Shown: positions 1 through 8,574, counted from the stretch's first letter. The stretch: DNA of 36,077 bases from Microcoleus sp. MP8IB2.171 (GCA_030248405.1 JARCMA010000227.1:1-36077); one strand, 5' to 3'. Made by a program: numbers and translations. Notes: generated by a model from the letters alone, not told the origin.

Positions 1-62
1 ATTTTAGATTTTAGATTTTAGATTTTAGATTTTAGATTTTAGATTTTAGATTTTAGATTTTA
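1..62. repeat. Heptamer tandem repeat (ATTTTAG)n
   Basis: About 9 consecutive ATTTTAG units at the window edge. Confidence 0.95.
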
Positions 63-271
63 GAAACACTCCTGAACACGCTCCCACCAAAGATTTTTTC
101 CTTCTTGCTAACATCCGTTACATCCGTTAGACAATCCGTTGCCGAACTTCCTGCTTCTCTAAATCAAGTTGCCGGCTTTTTTTCATAGAAAAAGAGCGAA
201 TAATAAACTCGCTCTAGAGAAAGTAGAAGACACCAAACCTAAATCAAAACAAAAGTGAAGCTTCGGGAGAT

Positions 272-1039
272 TTAGCTAACTTCAGTAATGCTCAGAATTT
301 TGCCACCAGTTTTCTGGATATTTTGAATTTGCTGAGACAGTTGAGTATAGCCGACTTCATAGCTCATATTGCTCATTCTGACCTTAGCGCCACCAGATTT
401 GGCCGCGGTAATCCGAAAACGCTTGCCCGTAGTGCTAGAAGTTCCACTCAAACTAATGCTAGAAAGTTTGATTTTTTGAGGTATATTGCTAGCAACAGTC
501 GCAATTAACTGAGCTTTATTGCTGCTATCGCTAGTGGATGCTCCTCCGAGCAAAGAAATCATCCGATTAAAACCGACATTCTTGATGCCGGTTTGACTGC
601 GAATGCTCCGAGGGTAGGGGACGACATTTTCGCCAAAGTTTTGGGTATAATCGTCACTATCGATATAAGAATCGATTTCGGCTTCATAGCCTTTGCCGTT
701 GCAAGTTTGGACGTGCTGAGCAATTTCTGTTTGTTCCAGAGGAGCGCGACCGAGCAAATGCTTGCAGTTTAACTCAATGAACCGATAGGGAGAATTGGTG
801 TTAAAAAAGAGAGATTGATACAGTTCTGATTTTGCCACTTGTCTGACAAATCCACGTACTGTAATATCGCCATTGCGGAGTAAGGATTCGGCACTGGTGA
901 GACGCTGACTTTCCATCAAGTGGACGTTTCCTAATACTTGGCGGTAAGCAGCACGAATTACTAATTGTAAATCGTCTTCTGTTGCATTAGAGCGTAGTTC
1001 TACGGGGTCACTGACGAAAGTTGCTGTTAAACTGGACAT
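272..1039 (-). CDS. Phycobilisome rod linker polypeptide, phycoerythrin-associated (CpeE/CpeD-like)
   Basis: 255 aa; linker core motifs ([40 protein letters not shown]) and CpcD-like C-terminus (KRFRITA...KILSITEV). Confidence 0.88.
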   Translation of the reverse strand: MSSLTATFVSDPVELRSNATEDDLQLVIRAAYRQVLGNVHLMESQRLTSAESLLRNGDITVRGFVRQVAKSELYQSLFFNTNSPYRFIELNCKHLLGRAPLEQTEIAQHVQTCNGKGYEAEIDSYIDSDDYTQNFGENVVPYPRSIRSQTGIKNVGFNRMISLLGGASTSDSSNKAQLIATVASNIPQKIKLSSISLSGTSSTTGKRFRITAAKSGGAKVRMSNMSYEVGYTQLSQQIQNIQKTGGKILSITEVS

Positions 1040-1350
1040 GGTTTTTTCCTAGACTTAATAAAGTTGTTTTGGACAGTCAAAAAATGTTAGTGTTTCTAGT
1101 GATTTTTCTGTTAACAAATAATTCTGAAGTCACAAAAAATTCAGAAGAAATCGGTCACAAAAAAAGTCAGAAGGCTTGAGGATTGCGTCAAAATCAGAAG
1201 TCAGAAGCAAGAGAGAGAGTATCCCTGTTTGGCAGAAAGATTGTTTTGCTGTGGGGTGAGCCAGAAAGCCCACCTTTTAGTACAGGCTTTCTGGTCTTTG
1301 CCACAAAAAGTACATTTACTGCCAGGATACTCGCCTCATCACTCTATGGC

Positions 1351-2118
1351 TTAAGCAACTTCGGTGATGCTGACAATTTTTCCGCCAGCGCGATGGATGC
1401 GCTGAATTTGCGGAGTCATCTTCCCACCAGAGACAAGATATTCAGTGTTGCTAAGTCGGCGAGGGCTATCAAATTTAGCTCCCTTGACTACAATCTTGAA
1501 CATTTTTTCGGTGGCATCTTTGGAAGCACTAATGCGACCGCCTGTGGTTGGTAAAGTAATTTTGTTACCACTATTACCGGCTACGAAGTCAACTAAGCGA
1601 GAAGCGGTAAAAGCACTGTCAACTCCTGCATAACCTTGATACAAGGAAAGAGTGCGATTATAGCCAACTTGCTTTTGTCCGACTTGACTTTTTGCCCCTT
1701 GATAGTAAGGGACGACGTTTTCTCCAAACTTGTCCTGATATTCTTGACTGTCGAGGTAGGAATCAATTTCTGCCTCGTAGCCTTTTTCGATACAGGTGCG
1801 AATGTGCTCGGAAAGTTCCGCTTGGTCTAAGGGAGCGCGACCTAACAAATGTTTAAAGTTGAGTTCGACAAAGCGGTAGGGAGCGCAGGATTCAAAATAC
1901 CGACTGCGATAGAAGTCAGATTTTGCTACAGCGCGGACAAATTCCCGTACTGTCATCGCACCATCGCACAACTGCGATTCTGGCACTGTCAGGCGTTCAC
2001 TTTCCATCACATGGGGATTACCCAACACTTGTTTGTAAACTGCCCGAATTACAGCCTGGGTATCATCGGCATTGCTAGTAGACCAAAGTTCTACTGGCGT
2101 ATCTAAAATCACACTCAT
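1351..2118 (-). CDS. Phycobilisome rod linker polypeptide, phycoerythrin-associated (CpeD/CpeE-like)
   Basis: Linker core plus CpcD-like C-terminus; likely start MSVILDTPVELW at 2118 with AGGAG just upstream, so the ORF start at 2202 is too early. Confidence 0.88.
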   Translation of the reverse strand: MSVILDTPVELWSTSNADDTQAVIRAVYKQVLGNPHVMESERLTVPESQLCDGAMTVREFVRAVAKSDFYRSRYFESCAPYRFVELNFKHLLGRAPLDQAELSEHIRTCIEKGYEAEIDSYLDSQEYQDKFGENVVPYYQGAKSQVGQKQVGYNRTLSLYQGYAGVDSAFTASRLVDFVAGNSGNKITLPTTGGRISASKDATEKMFKIVVKGAKFDSPRRLSNTEYLVSGGKMTPQIQRIHRAGGKIVSITEVA

Positions 2119-2230
2119 GGAGTTTCTCCTAAGACTAAATAACGCTTCAAAACTGGGAATTAAGGATTGCTTGCAAACACGCTCAGGGAGATAATTCCCC
2201 AAGTCGTGAAGCTAGAAGTTTGAGCGGTTT

Positions 2231-3106
2231 TTAATTGACAGCGGTGATGCTGGCAATTACGCCGCCTTGTTTGTGGATGCGTTGATATTCTTGGGAAAGT
2301 CTGGAAAACGGCACTACATAAACTTGGTTACTCTGCCGAATTTTTTGAATCCGATTCTTAGCAGAAGTGCGATAGCCAGTGACTTCGATACGGAAAACCT
2401 TACCCTCGTCACCAGAACCCACGTTGTAAACACTTTTAACAGCCCGCTGTCTATCGGGAAATGACCAACCATCCCCAACTGAACCGCCGGAAGGAGGAAT
2501 GATTGCTACAGGGGTTTCCTGAATCACGTATTTGTTCAGGACAGGGGATTTTCCAGACAGACTTCCTTTGAAATCGCTGCTGGAAGCACCACGCAAGAGA
2601 GCAAACATATGAGTAAACCCAACCATGTTTTGTCCTGGTTGGGTTTTGTAGCCTCGGTAGTAGGGAACGATATTTTCCCCGTAGGCATTTTGGTATTCAT
2701 CGCTGTCGAGGTAAGAATCAATTTCTGCCTCGAAGCCTTGGGTATCTAAGATAGTGCTATGTCCTCTCATCTCTTCTAGGCCATCGGGAGCGCGACCTAG
2801 GAGATGTTTGAAATTGAGTTCCACAAAGCGGTAGCGAGGACAAGTATCGAAAAAGCGAGAACTGTAAACATCTGATTTTGCAAGAGCGCGGACAAATTCG
2901 CGTACACTCAATTCACCGCGTTTGAATTGCGATTCAGGAATTGTCGCCCGTTCGCTTTCCATGACGTAAGCATTACCCAAAACTTGCCGATAGACGGCAC
3001 GAATAATGGTTTCTACTTCTTCTTCTGAACGTCCTGGAATCAGTTCTAAACAGGGTGTTTCTTCAAATAAACTGACTCCAAGTCGAGATGCAGGTCCAAA
3101 AACCAT
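2231..3106 (-). CDS. cpeC: Phycobilisome rod linker polypeptide, phycoerythrin-associated (CpeC-like)
   Basis: 291 aa from MVFGPASRLG; linker core, longer middle segment, CpcD-like C-terminus; ORF extension to 3307 is probably non-coding. Confidence 0.75.
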   Translation of the reverse strand: MVFGPASRLGVSLFEETPCLELIPGRSEEEVETIIRAVYRQVLGNAYVMESERATIPESQFKRGELSVREFVRALAKSDVYSSRFFDTCPRYRFVELNFKHLLGRAPDGLEEMRGHSTILDTQGFEAEIDSYLDSDEYQNAYGENIVPYYRGYKTQPGQNMVGFTHMFALLRGASSSDFKGSLSGKSPVLNKYVIQETPVAIIPPSGGSVGDGWSFPDRQRAVKSVYNVGSGDEGKVFRIEVTGYRTSAKNRIQKIRQSNQVYVVPFSRLSQEYQRIHKQGGVIASITAVN

Positions 3107-3307
3107 TTTAAAAATCTCCACTATTGTGTTATGTGAAAATATACCATAATTAGATGTTATATTAGAAAACTTTACATAATTTAACATAGCCTGGGAGGTG
3201 GCTGCTTCACGTACTACAGGTAGTTTTTTTGGTGCAGGAGTATTTTTTGGCGATAGGTGTGGCTGTAGTATGTGCTGCGATCGCCTGTAAATTATTCCCA
3301 CGAACAA

Positions 3308-3907
3308 TTAGATCTGTGGTAGTTCTGTGGCAAAACTTTGACGCTTTTCAAACCATAAAGAGCCATTATCTGATCCCCAAATCTGTTGATGAGTATTTAC
3401 ATCCATACCGCGATCGAGACTGCTCCAGGTTGTTTCGGTAATTTCTACGTCACTGATGAGGTAGGTTGAACAACCTTTTTTTTCGATGAGACACTGGTTT
3501 CCTGGTTCTACACTACCACGAAACATTTCTCCTTCTCGTTTGAAAACCATAGAGCAATTGTAGCGCCGTTGAATACAATCGGGTGTAATTGTCTTGAGTA
3601 TGCTTAATTCCCGTGCTGCGCCGGCGTACTGCACTGCATCGTTGAGACTATAATTTTCTATATAAATTTGTGATCCCTGGTCAATTAATTTGTGCACTCC
3701 TTGACGGTAGGGAGTCCACATATCATGGTCATAAACCTGCTCAGAGTAAAATCCAATGGCATTGAAAAACTCAAAGGGTAATGGCCGGAAAAATATATGT
3801 ATATGGGCAAATTGTTGGGGCTTTTGAAAGGATTGTTTGTAGTTGCTGAAATCTCCTGCCATCCACTGAGCGAGAGTGATTAAATCGTTGCTTTTAACTG
3901 AATTCAT
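3308..3907 (-). CDS. cpeT: CpcT/CpeT-family phycobiliprotein chromophore lyase
   Basis: 199 aa; LAQWMAGDFSNYKQSF, HIHIFFRPLP, YRQGVHKL, GSVEPGNQCLIEKKG pattern of the CpeT/CpcT family. Confidence 0.85.
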   Translation of the reverse strand: MNSVKSNDLITLAQWMAGDFSNYKQSFQKPQQFAHIHIFFRPLPFEFFNAIGFYSEQVYDHDMWTPYRQGVHKLIDQGSQIYIENYSLNDAVQYAGAARELSILKTITPDCIQRRYNCSMVFKREGEMFRGSVEPGNQCLIEKKGCSTYLISDVEITETTWSSLDRGMDVNTHQQIWGSDNGSLWFEKRQSFATELPQI

Positions 3908-4184
3908 AAGCTTTTTTTAACTTGGTTATATAGCACTTGTCAAGGGAGGTACTGATTAGTAATTGGCGATTGGTAAAAAGGTAATTGGTAATTTGCGGCG
4001 AGTACCTCACTTGATTGAGAACCGCTATACCATTTATCAAAACTCTGGCTACGCAACAATTATTCGGCTTGTTTCATTGACTCTTTAGGTAAGGTGCGTC
4101 GCCCCGATATTGTCGATGAACATTAGGGATTGTTTGTGGCGACGCACCCTACAAATACTGTTGCATGATTTTTGATAATTGGTG

Positions 4185-4718
4185 TTATTTCGCGGAGAGC
4201 GATCGAATTTCTGAGGAAAATGATGCGGTTACTACTCCACTTCCTTTACTTGTTTTGATGAGGGAAACACGAAAGCGCAGGTTGGGATTGGCGAACCAAA
4301 TTTTTTCTTCGGCTGCGGCGTTATCGTAGCTTGTCAGGAGGACAAAGGTGTCATCGTCTGTGATGTGATAGTCTGCGGCGGCGGGAATGGTTTCGGCATA
4401 TCCTTGGTCTCGCAGTAATTTACCGCGATTGGGGACTGTCGGATCTGGGATTGGTACGAGGATACAACTGCCCTTCATTTCGGCGTTTTCGTCCCAATCT
4501 GTGTGTCCCTCCCAGGTCATTTTGAAGGGAGTGACTGCTTCGGTTGGGTCTATGTCGTAGGACTTGCAGAGGTCGATTACGGCTGTGTCATCGGGTGAGA
4601 CTGCAACGATATCAATCACTGACTCGATCGCTTCAAAGTGTCGGAATGTCAAGTGATGGGCGCTGCGCTGCGATCGCCATTGTCCGAGGGAGTTGTCTAC
4701 AAATTGCTGGATGTTCAT
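4185..4718 (-). CDS. cpeS: CpcS/CpeS-family phycobiliprotein lyase
   Basis: 177 aa; MNIQQFVDNSLGQWRSQRSAHHL N-terminus and WEGHTDWDE..KGS..LVPIPD pattern. Confidence 0.82.
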   Translation of the reverse strand: MNIQQFVDNSLGQWRSQRSAHHLTFRHFEAIESVIDIVAVSPDDTAVIDLCKSYDIDPTEAVTPFKMTWEGHTDWDENAEMKGSCILVPIPDPTVPNRGKLLRDQGYAETIPAAADYHITDDDTFVLLTSYDNAAAEEKIWFANPNLRFRVSLIKTSKGSGVVTASFSSEIRSLSAK

Positions 4719-4828
4719 GGAGATTATTGTACAAGCTGATTGACACAGATATTATTGTCAATAATTTTAAGATTGACAATATCACCACAGCTTGCGGGTA
4801 TTGGTATTGTAGTATGTTGTTTGAGGAT

Positions 4829-4901
<73 letters not shown>

Positions 4902-5068
4902 GCATCTAGGCTACTATAACACAACTGTTCTGAAAAATCAACTATTTTTGTATTTTTTTTTGCCGATCGCCCGCTGGCGAGTTTTCTGTAAGGGCTTAGG
5001 AGTTGATGGCGGCGGCAATTCCCGAAGCAGATCTCGTTTTGAGCTTCAAATTGCTCCAACAGCAAAAA

Positions 5069-5114
5069 GATCGATCGCCCCCAATCACAAATCGCGGGCG
5101 ATCGATCTTTGTGT
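5069..5114. terminator. Long inverted repeat, possible bidirectional terminator
   Basis: AAAGATCGATCGCCC ... GGGCGATCGATCTTT, HIP1-rich arms in a gene-poor gap. Confidence 0.4.
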
Positions 5115-5320
5115 AAATTTATTGTAAATTTAATTTAAGGGCGATCGCTCAACCGCATTTATAGCCTCGATCAAAAAGATGAGGTATTCACCAATGAATT
5201 AACAATTCCTCAATCCCCCAATCAAAAATCAACAATCAAAAATGTCAAATTCTACCTCTTTATGAGAACAGCTATATATTGACTTAGGAATTAAGTCTTC
5301 TATCTTCTGCCTTTAAAAAT

Positions 5321-5391
5321 GGGTGATATAGGAATTGAACCTATCTGGTACTGGTTAAAAGCCTGGTGCATAACCGCTCTCCCAACCACCC
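5321..5391 (-). tRNA. tRNA-Lys (TTT)-like, degenerate D arm
   Basis: Acceptor GGGTGGT/ATCACCC pairs with one G-T; T arm intact; loop CTTTTAA; D stem not clearly formed; two anticodon-stem mismatches. Confidence 0.55.
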
Positions 5392-5436
5392 TAAAAAAAT
5401 AATTTTATCTGTAATTACTCAAAAACACATCAAAAC

Positions 5437-6006
5437 TCAGCCCAGCATTTTATCACCCAAAATATAAGGCAACAATTTAGCGATATTTCTAGCATCATCA
5501 ATTCCTCGGTGATGAGTTCCTTCTAGAGGTAAACCCGCAAGTTCTAAGGCTTTTTCCATGCCGTACCGTTTTGGCAAACCTTGGGTTTCTGAAAACACTT
5601 TTTTGAGATTGACGTGAGGATAAGCAATGGGAAAAGGGAGTTGATGAAAGTTGCTATCCTTTTTAAATTGTTTGCGATCGAAGTCGCCCCAGGAACCAAA
5701 TACACCGTTTGAGTAACCAGACAGCCAGTTTTTCAGCATAGCGCTTGCTTCTGGGTAAGTTGGATCGCGATCGACTTGCGTTTGGGCGATCGATGTTAAT
5801 GACGTGCAGAATTCGGTAAGAATGGGATGGCGTATGGGTTTGACGAAGCTTTGAAATTCATCAACGATTGTTAGTGTTGTGGATTTTATCATCACTGCTC
5901 CAATTTCGATAATTTCCATGTCATTTCGGGCGATCGATCCTTTGTCGCAGCAGGTTGCTTCAAGATCGAGCACGAGATAATAGTTGAACTGTTTTAAATT
6001 AATCAT
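5437..6006 (-). CDS. 3'-5' exonuclease (DEDDh, KapD/ERI-like)
   Basis: YYLVLDLEATCCD, EIIEIGAV, LPLEGTHHRGIDDARNIAKL motifs. Confidence 0.85.
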   Translation of the reverse strand: MINLKQFNYYLVLDLEATCCDKGSIARNDMEIIEIGAVMIKSTTLTIVDEFQSFVKPIRHPILTEFCTSLTSIAQTQVDRDPTYPEASAMLKNWLSGYSNGVFGSWGDFDRKQFKKDSNFHQLPFPIAYPHVNLKKVFSETQGLPKRYGMEKALELAGLPLEGTHHRGIDDARNIAKLLPYILGDKMLG

Positions 6007-6021
6007 AATTTAACCTAAGTT

Positions 6022-6603
6022 TTAATCGTCGCCGTGTTTCACTCGATAATGCAGCAGCATGAAACCGTTGCTGTAAATTTGGCGATCGCCTAGTTCCAGA
6101 TTCGTCGGTGCGATCGCCCTCGCAAACATCGGAATTCCCGCCCCGATGACTACCGGATTCAACTTGACAATCATCTCGTCAATCTCAGAAAAAAGAGTTG
6201 CCGCTAACTCACCGCCACCGCACAGCCAGATATCTTTACCCGTTTCCTGCTTCAATTCCTGAACCAATCCAACAGCATTGTCCGAAACCAGTGCAACATT
6301 CCGATCTGGGCTGGCTGGCATACTGCGCGAAAAGACATACTGTTTCAAGCTGGGATAAGGATTAGTCAAACCCACATTTAGCCCGACTTCATAGGTTTTG
6401 CGTCCCATCAAAACAGCATCAAACTGCTTGTTTCCGGCGCGAATTCCTAGTGCTTCGTGAAGGTGCGCCGGAATAGTTTCGGGAAAGCGATCGAACAAAT
6501 CGGCAAAATGTTCTCCTGACATCGGAAAACAATCAAATGAGCCATCTTCGCGAGCAATAAAACCATCAACGGTGCAAGCAACGTAATATATTAGTTTTCT
6601 CAT
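6022..6603 (-). CDS. Dihydrofolate reductase family protein (RibD C-terminal-like)
   Basis: MRKLIYYVACTVDGFIAREDGSFD, DAVLMGRKTYEVGL, DIWLCGGGELAATLF. Confidence 0.88.
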   Translation of the reverse strand: MRKLIYYVACTVDGFIAREDGSFDCFPMSGEHFADLFDRFPETIPAHLHEALGIRAGNKQFDAVLMGRKTYEVGLNVGLTNPYPSLKQYVFSRSMPASPDRNVALVSDNAVGLVQELKQETGKDIWLCGGGELAATLFSEIDEMIVKLNPVVIGAGIPMFARAIAPTNLELGDRQIYSNGFMLLHYRVKHGDD

Positions 6604-6770
6604 ATTTAACGTTTTTTAAGAAGTTTTGGGAATCACCAAGGCTGAAACCATCCTAGCAGTAGTGCTTTTCAAGTGCGCGATCGCCCACATCCCCACAGTC
6701 GATCGTCGGAAAGGGCGATCGGTACTCCGAAAGAAGATAAGCTGATGTCAACTAAATATGACTGCTGAAA

Positions 6771-6941
6771 ATGGCCGAACAAGATGAAGCTTCCAAAACC
6801 ATAAAAGTCACAATGCCCAACCGAATCCATCAAAAGCTCAAGAAGCTGTCTGACGAGTCAGGAATATCCATGTCTAAACTGATGCTCCTGGCAACTATCA
6901 AGGAATATAAGCTCATTGATGATAAAGATACCACCGAATAA
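6771..6941 (+). CDS. Small ribbon-helix-helix-like protein (56 aa)
   Basis: MAEQDEASKTIKVTMPNRIHQKLKKLSDESGISMSKLMLLATIKEYKLIDDKDTTE; absent from the supplied ORF list (below length cutoff). Confidence 0.7.
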   Translation: MAEQDEASKTIKVTMPNRIHQKLKKLSDESGISMSKLMLLATIKEYKLIDDKDTTE

Positions 6942-7012
6942 CCCCATTTAGTACCCAGTCTTACCCCATTATGCTATCCTTTAGGGAAATAGTCAACCCT
7001 GGAGGTGTACTT

Positions 7013-7243
7013 ATGACTCAAGATCAACTCGAAGCCCTTGTCGATGAACTCGGCTTAGTGGCTGTCGTTAGCCTGCTGGCAACTATTTGCCACAACAAAG
7101 CCCGACAAACCTTGTGCATGAAGGGACAAGGGGCTACTCCTTATACCTCTTGGAACAGCAATGGCTTCTTGCTGAAGCAGTTGATGACCAGACTGCGCCC
7201 GATCGGCAGTTGCGATCGGGATGTCAACCTTAACAGCAACTGA
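7013..7243 (+). CDS. Hypothetical small protein
   Basis: MTQDQLEALVDELGLVAVVSLLATICHNKARQ...; GGAGGTG upstream of the ATG at 7013, which is preferred to 6971. Confidence 0.6.
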   Translation: MTQDQLEALVDELGLVAVVSLLATICHNKARQTLCMKGQGATPYTSWNSNGFLLKQLMTRLRPIGSCDRDVNLNSN

Positions 7244-7658
7244 GGTTCAACCCGTGCAAGGGCGTAAAGCATTGATTTGAGTCGGTTAACTGCCGAGTAT
7301 GTATGCTTTAACTGTCAGAGTACGGGTTGAAACTCGTCGCTTTTGAATCACGAATGGAGAGGACGGGACTCGAACCCGCATCGATCGACAGCAGCTTTCA
7401 GGAAACGCGCTTCCTTACTGCCCGCAAGCAGACGGGAACTGCCCCCATCTCGGACTGTTAATTCCTTTCAGTGCCTCTGCAACCCGCTGCCAGTTTGCGG
7501 TTTCAGGGAACGTCGCGAAGCAACTTTTTACCCTACTCAACAAACGCGATCGTCCTTTTGAGAGCCGCTTTACCTAGTTTTTACGGTGCCATTCCAATTA
7601 GGCGACCTCCCCAAATTTCCTCCTATTGCTAATTAGGTGGAAATAAATAAATGCAAGA

Positions 7659-7765
7659 ATGTCATTGCGAGGAACGAAGCAATCGCAGGCTTTTCGGATT
7701 ACTTCGTTGCAATAATGTCATTGCGAGGAACGAAGCAATCGCAGGATTTTAGGATTACTTCGTTG
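7659..7765. repeat. Direct pair of ~51-bp repeats (ATGTCATTGCGAGGAACGAAGCAATCGCAGG...ACTTCGTTG)
   Basis: Two near-identical copies at about 7659 and 7714; each has ACGAAG/CTTCGT complementary segments. Confidence 0.85.
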
Positions 7766-7846
7766 TCTTTTGGGACAGGTAATATATATGTCCATCTACT
7801 TACAGGATAACAAATCTATCTGCAAAATCCCAGAATATTTCATTAA

Positions 7847-7931
7847 GGAAGATGAAGGAATCGAACCCTTACAGGTGTTACCTGTACCCTTGTTTTCAAG
7901 ACAAGTTGCGAACCATTTAGCGGCATCTTCC
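7847..7931 (-). tRNA. tRNA-Ser (TGA)
   Basis: Acceptor GGAAGAT/ATCTTCC; loop CTTGAAA; long variable arm; T arm AAGGG TTCGATT CCTT. Confidence 0.88.
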
Positions 7932-7976
7932 ATGATGTAAAATATCCATGATTCCTATGGCTAAAACATAGGAAAT

Positions 7977-8047
7977 CCACCGGGGAGGTACTGCCCCTCC
8001 TACCTCTGCGTTATCAGCACAGATCCTCGCTTCTCGGATTCCGGTGG
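7977..8047 (-). tRNA. tRNA-Ile (GAT)-like, atypical T-loop
   Basis: CCACCGG/CCGGTGG acceptor, ATCC/GGAT D stem, CTGTG CTGATAA CGCAG anticodon arm, GGAGG GGCAGTA CCTCC T arm (no TTCRANT). Confidence 0.55.
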
Positions 8048-8068
8048 TGAACAAATTCCTGCCACATC

Positions 8069-8121
8069 GCACCGATCATTGTAGGGACACAGCACTGCTG
8101 TGTCCCTACAATGATCGGTGC
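8069..8121. repeat. Perfect 53-bp palindrome (26-bp arms, 1-nt centre)
   Basis: GCACCGATCATTGTAGGGACACAGCA-C-TGCTGTGTCCCTACAATGATCGGTGC. Confidence 0.95.
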
Positions 8122-8145
8122 AATCAACCGGATTTGAAATTAAAA

Positions 8146-8227
8146 GGAAGATGAAGGAATCGAACCTTTACAGTTGCCTGTACCCTGGTTTTCGAGGCCA
8201 GTTGCCAACCGTTTAGCGGCATCTTCC
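8146..8227 (-). tRNA. tRNA-Ser (CGA)
   Basis: Acceptor GGAAGAT/ATCTTCC; CTGGC CTCGAAA ACCAG; long variable arm. Confidence 0.88.
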
Positions 8228-8230
8228 AAG

Positions 8231-8305
8231 GGTGCCTGACGGGACTCGAACCCCCTATTACTGGTTCCACAAACCAGCGCCGCTACCAGTTTGGCTTCAG
8301 ACACC
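8231..8305 (-). tRNA. tRNA-His (GTG)
   Basis: 8-bp acceptor GGTGTCTG/CAGGCACC (G-1:C73); CTGGT TTGTGGA ACCAG. Confidence 0.88.
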
Positions 8306-8309
8306 AGAT

Positions 8310-8403
8310 GGAATCAAGGAGAATCGTAGGCGAAGCCTTCCCGAAGGGTACTCCTAACCTCTTGCGTGCAAAGCAAGCGCTCTACCAATTGAGCTATGAC
8401 CCC
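8310..8403 (-). tRNA. tRNA-Ala (TGC) with ~23-nt insertion in the T-loop
   Basis: GGGGTCA/TGATTCC acceptor with G3:U70, CTTGC TTTGCAC GCAAG, T stem AGGAG/CTCCT separated by 29 nt instead of 7. Confidence 0.8.
8327..8349. mobile_element. Small dispersed repeat-like palindrome inside the tRNA-Ala(TGC) T-loop
   Basis: taggcgaagccttcccgaagggt: AGGC/GCCT and CCTT/AAGG self-complementary segments; resembles cyanobacterial SDR sequences from memory. Confidence 0.65.
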
Positions 8404-8408
8404 TTTTG

Positions 8409-8485
8409 TGGTGGATGCTGGTCGGACTCGAACCGACATTTTCCTAGTTGCGAACTAAGTGCTTTTCCGATTAAGCTACAGACCC
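8409..8485 (-). tRNA. tRNA-Ala (CGC), encoded CCA, bulged acceptor stem
   Basis: GGGT-CTG/CAG-C-ATCC pairs with one bulged C; CTTAG TTCGCAA CTAGG; ACCA encoded; G3:U70. Confidence 0.75.
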
Positions 8486-8490
8486 AATAT

Positions 8491-8567
8491 TGGTGGATTG
8501 CGGTCGGATTTGAACCGACATCTTTCTAGCAGCCAGCTAGATGCTTTTCCAGTTAAGCTACGAACCC
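8491..8567 (-). tRNA. tRNA-Ala (GGC), encoded CCA, bulged acceptor stem
   Basis: GGGTT-CG/CG-C-AATCC pairs with one bulged C; TCTAG CTGGCTG CTAGA; ACCA encoded; G3:U70. Confidence 0.75.
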
Positions 8568-8574
8568 ATTCAGT

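Noticed and set aside
2231-3307. 358-aa start for the CpeC-like linker
   Set aside because: The first 67 residues do not resemble linker proteins; the homologous start is MVFGPAS at 3106.
7352-7483. tmRNA (ssrA) or tRNA-Leu group I intron
   Set aside because: Only the T-arm/3' acceptor is recognisable; no tag-peptide reading frame and no group I core motifs were found in the upstream 300 nt.
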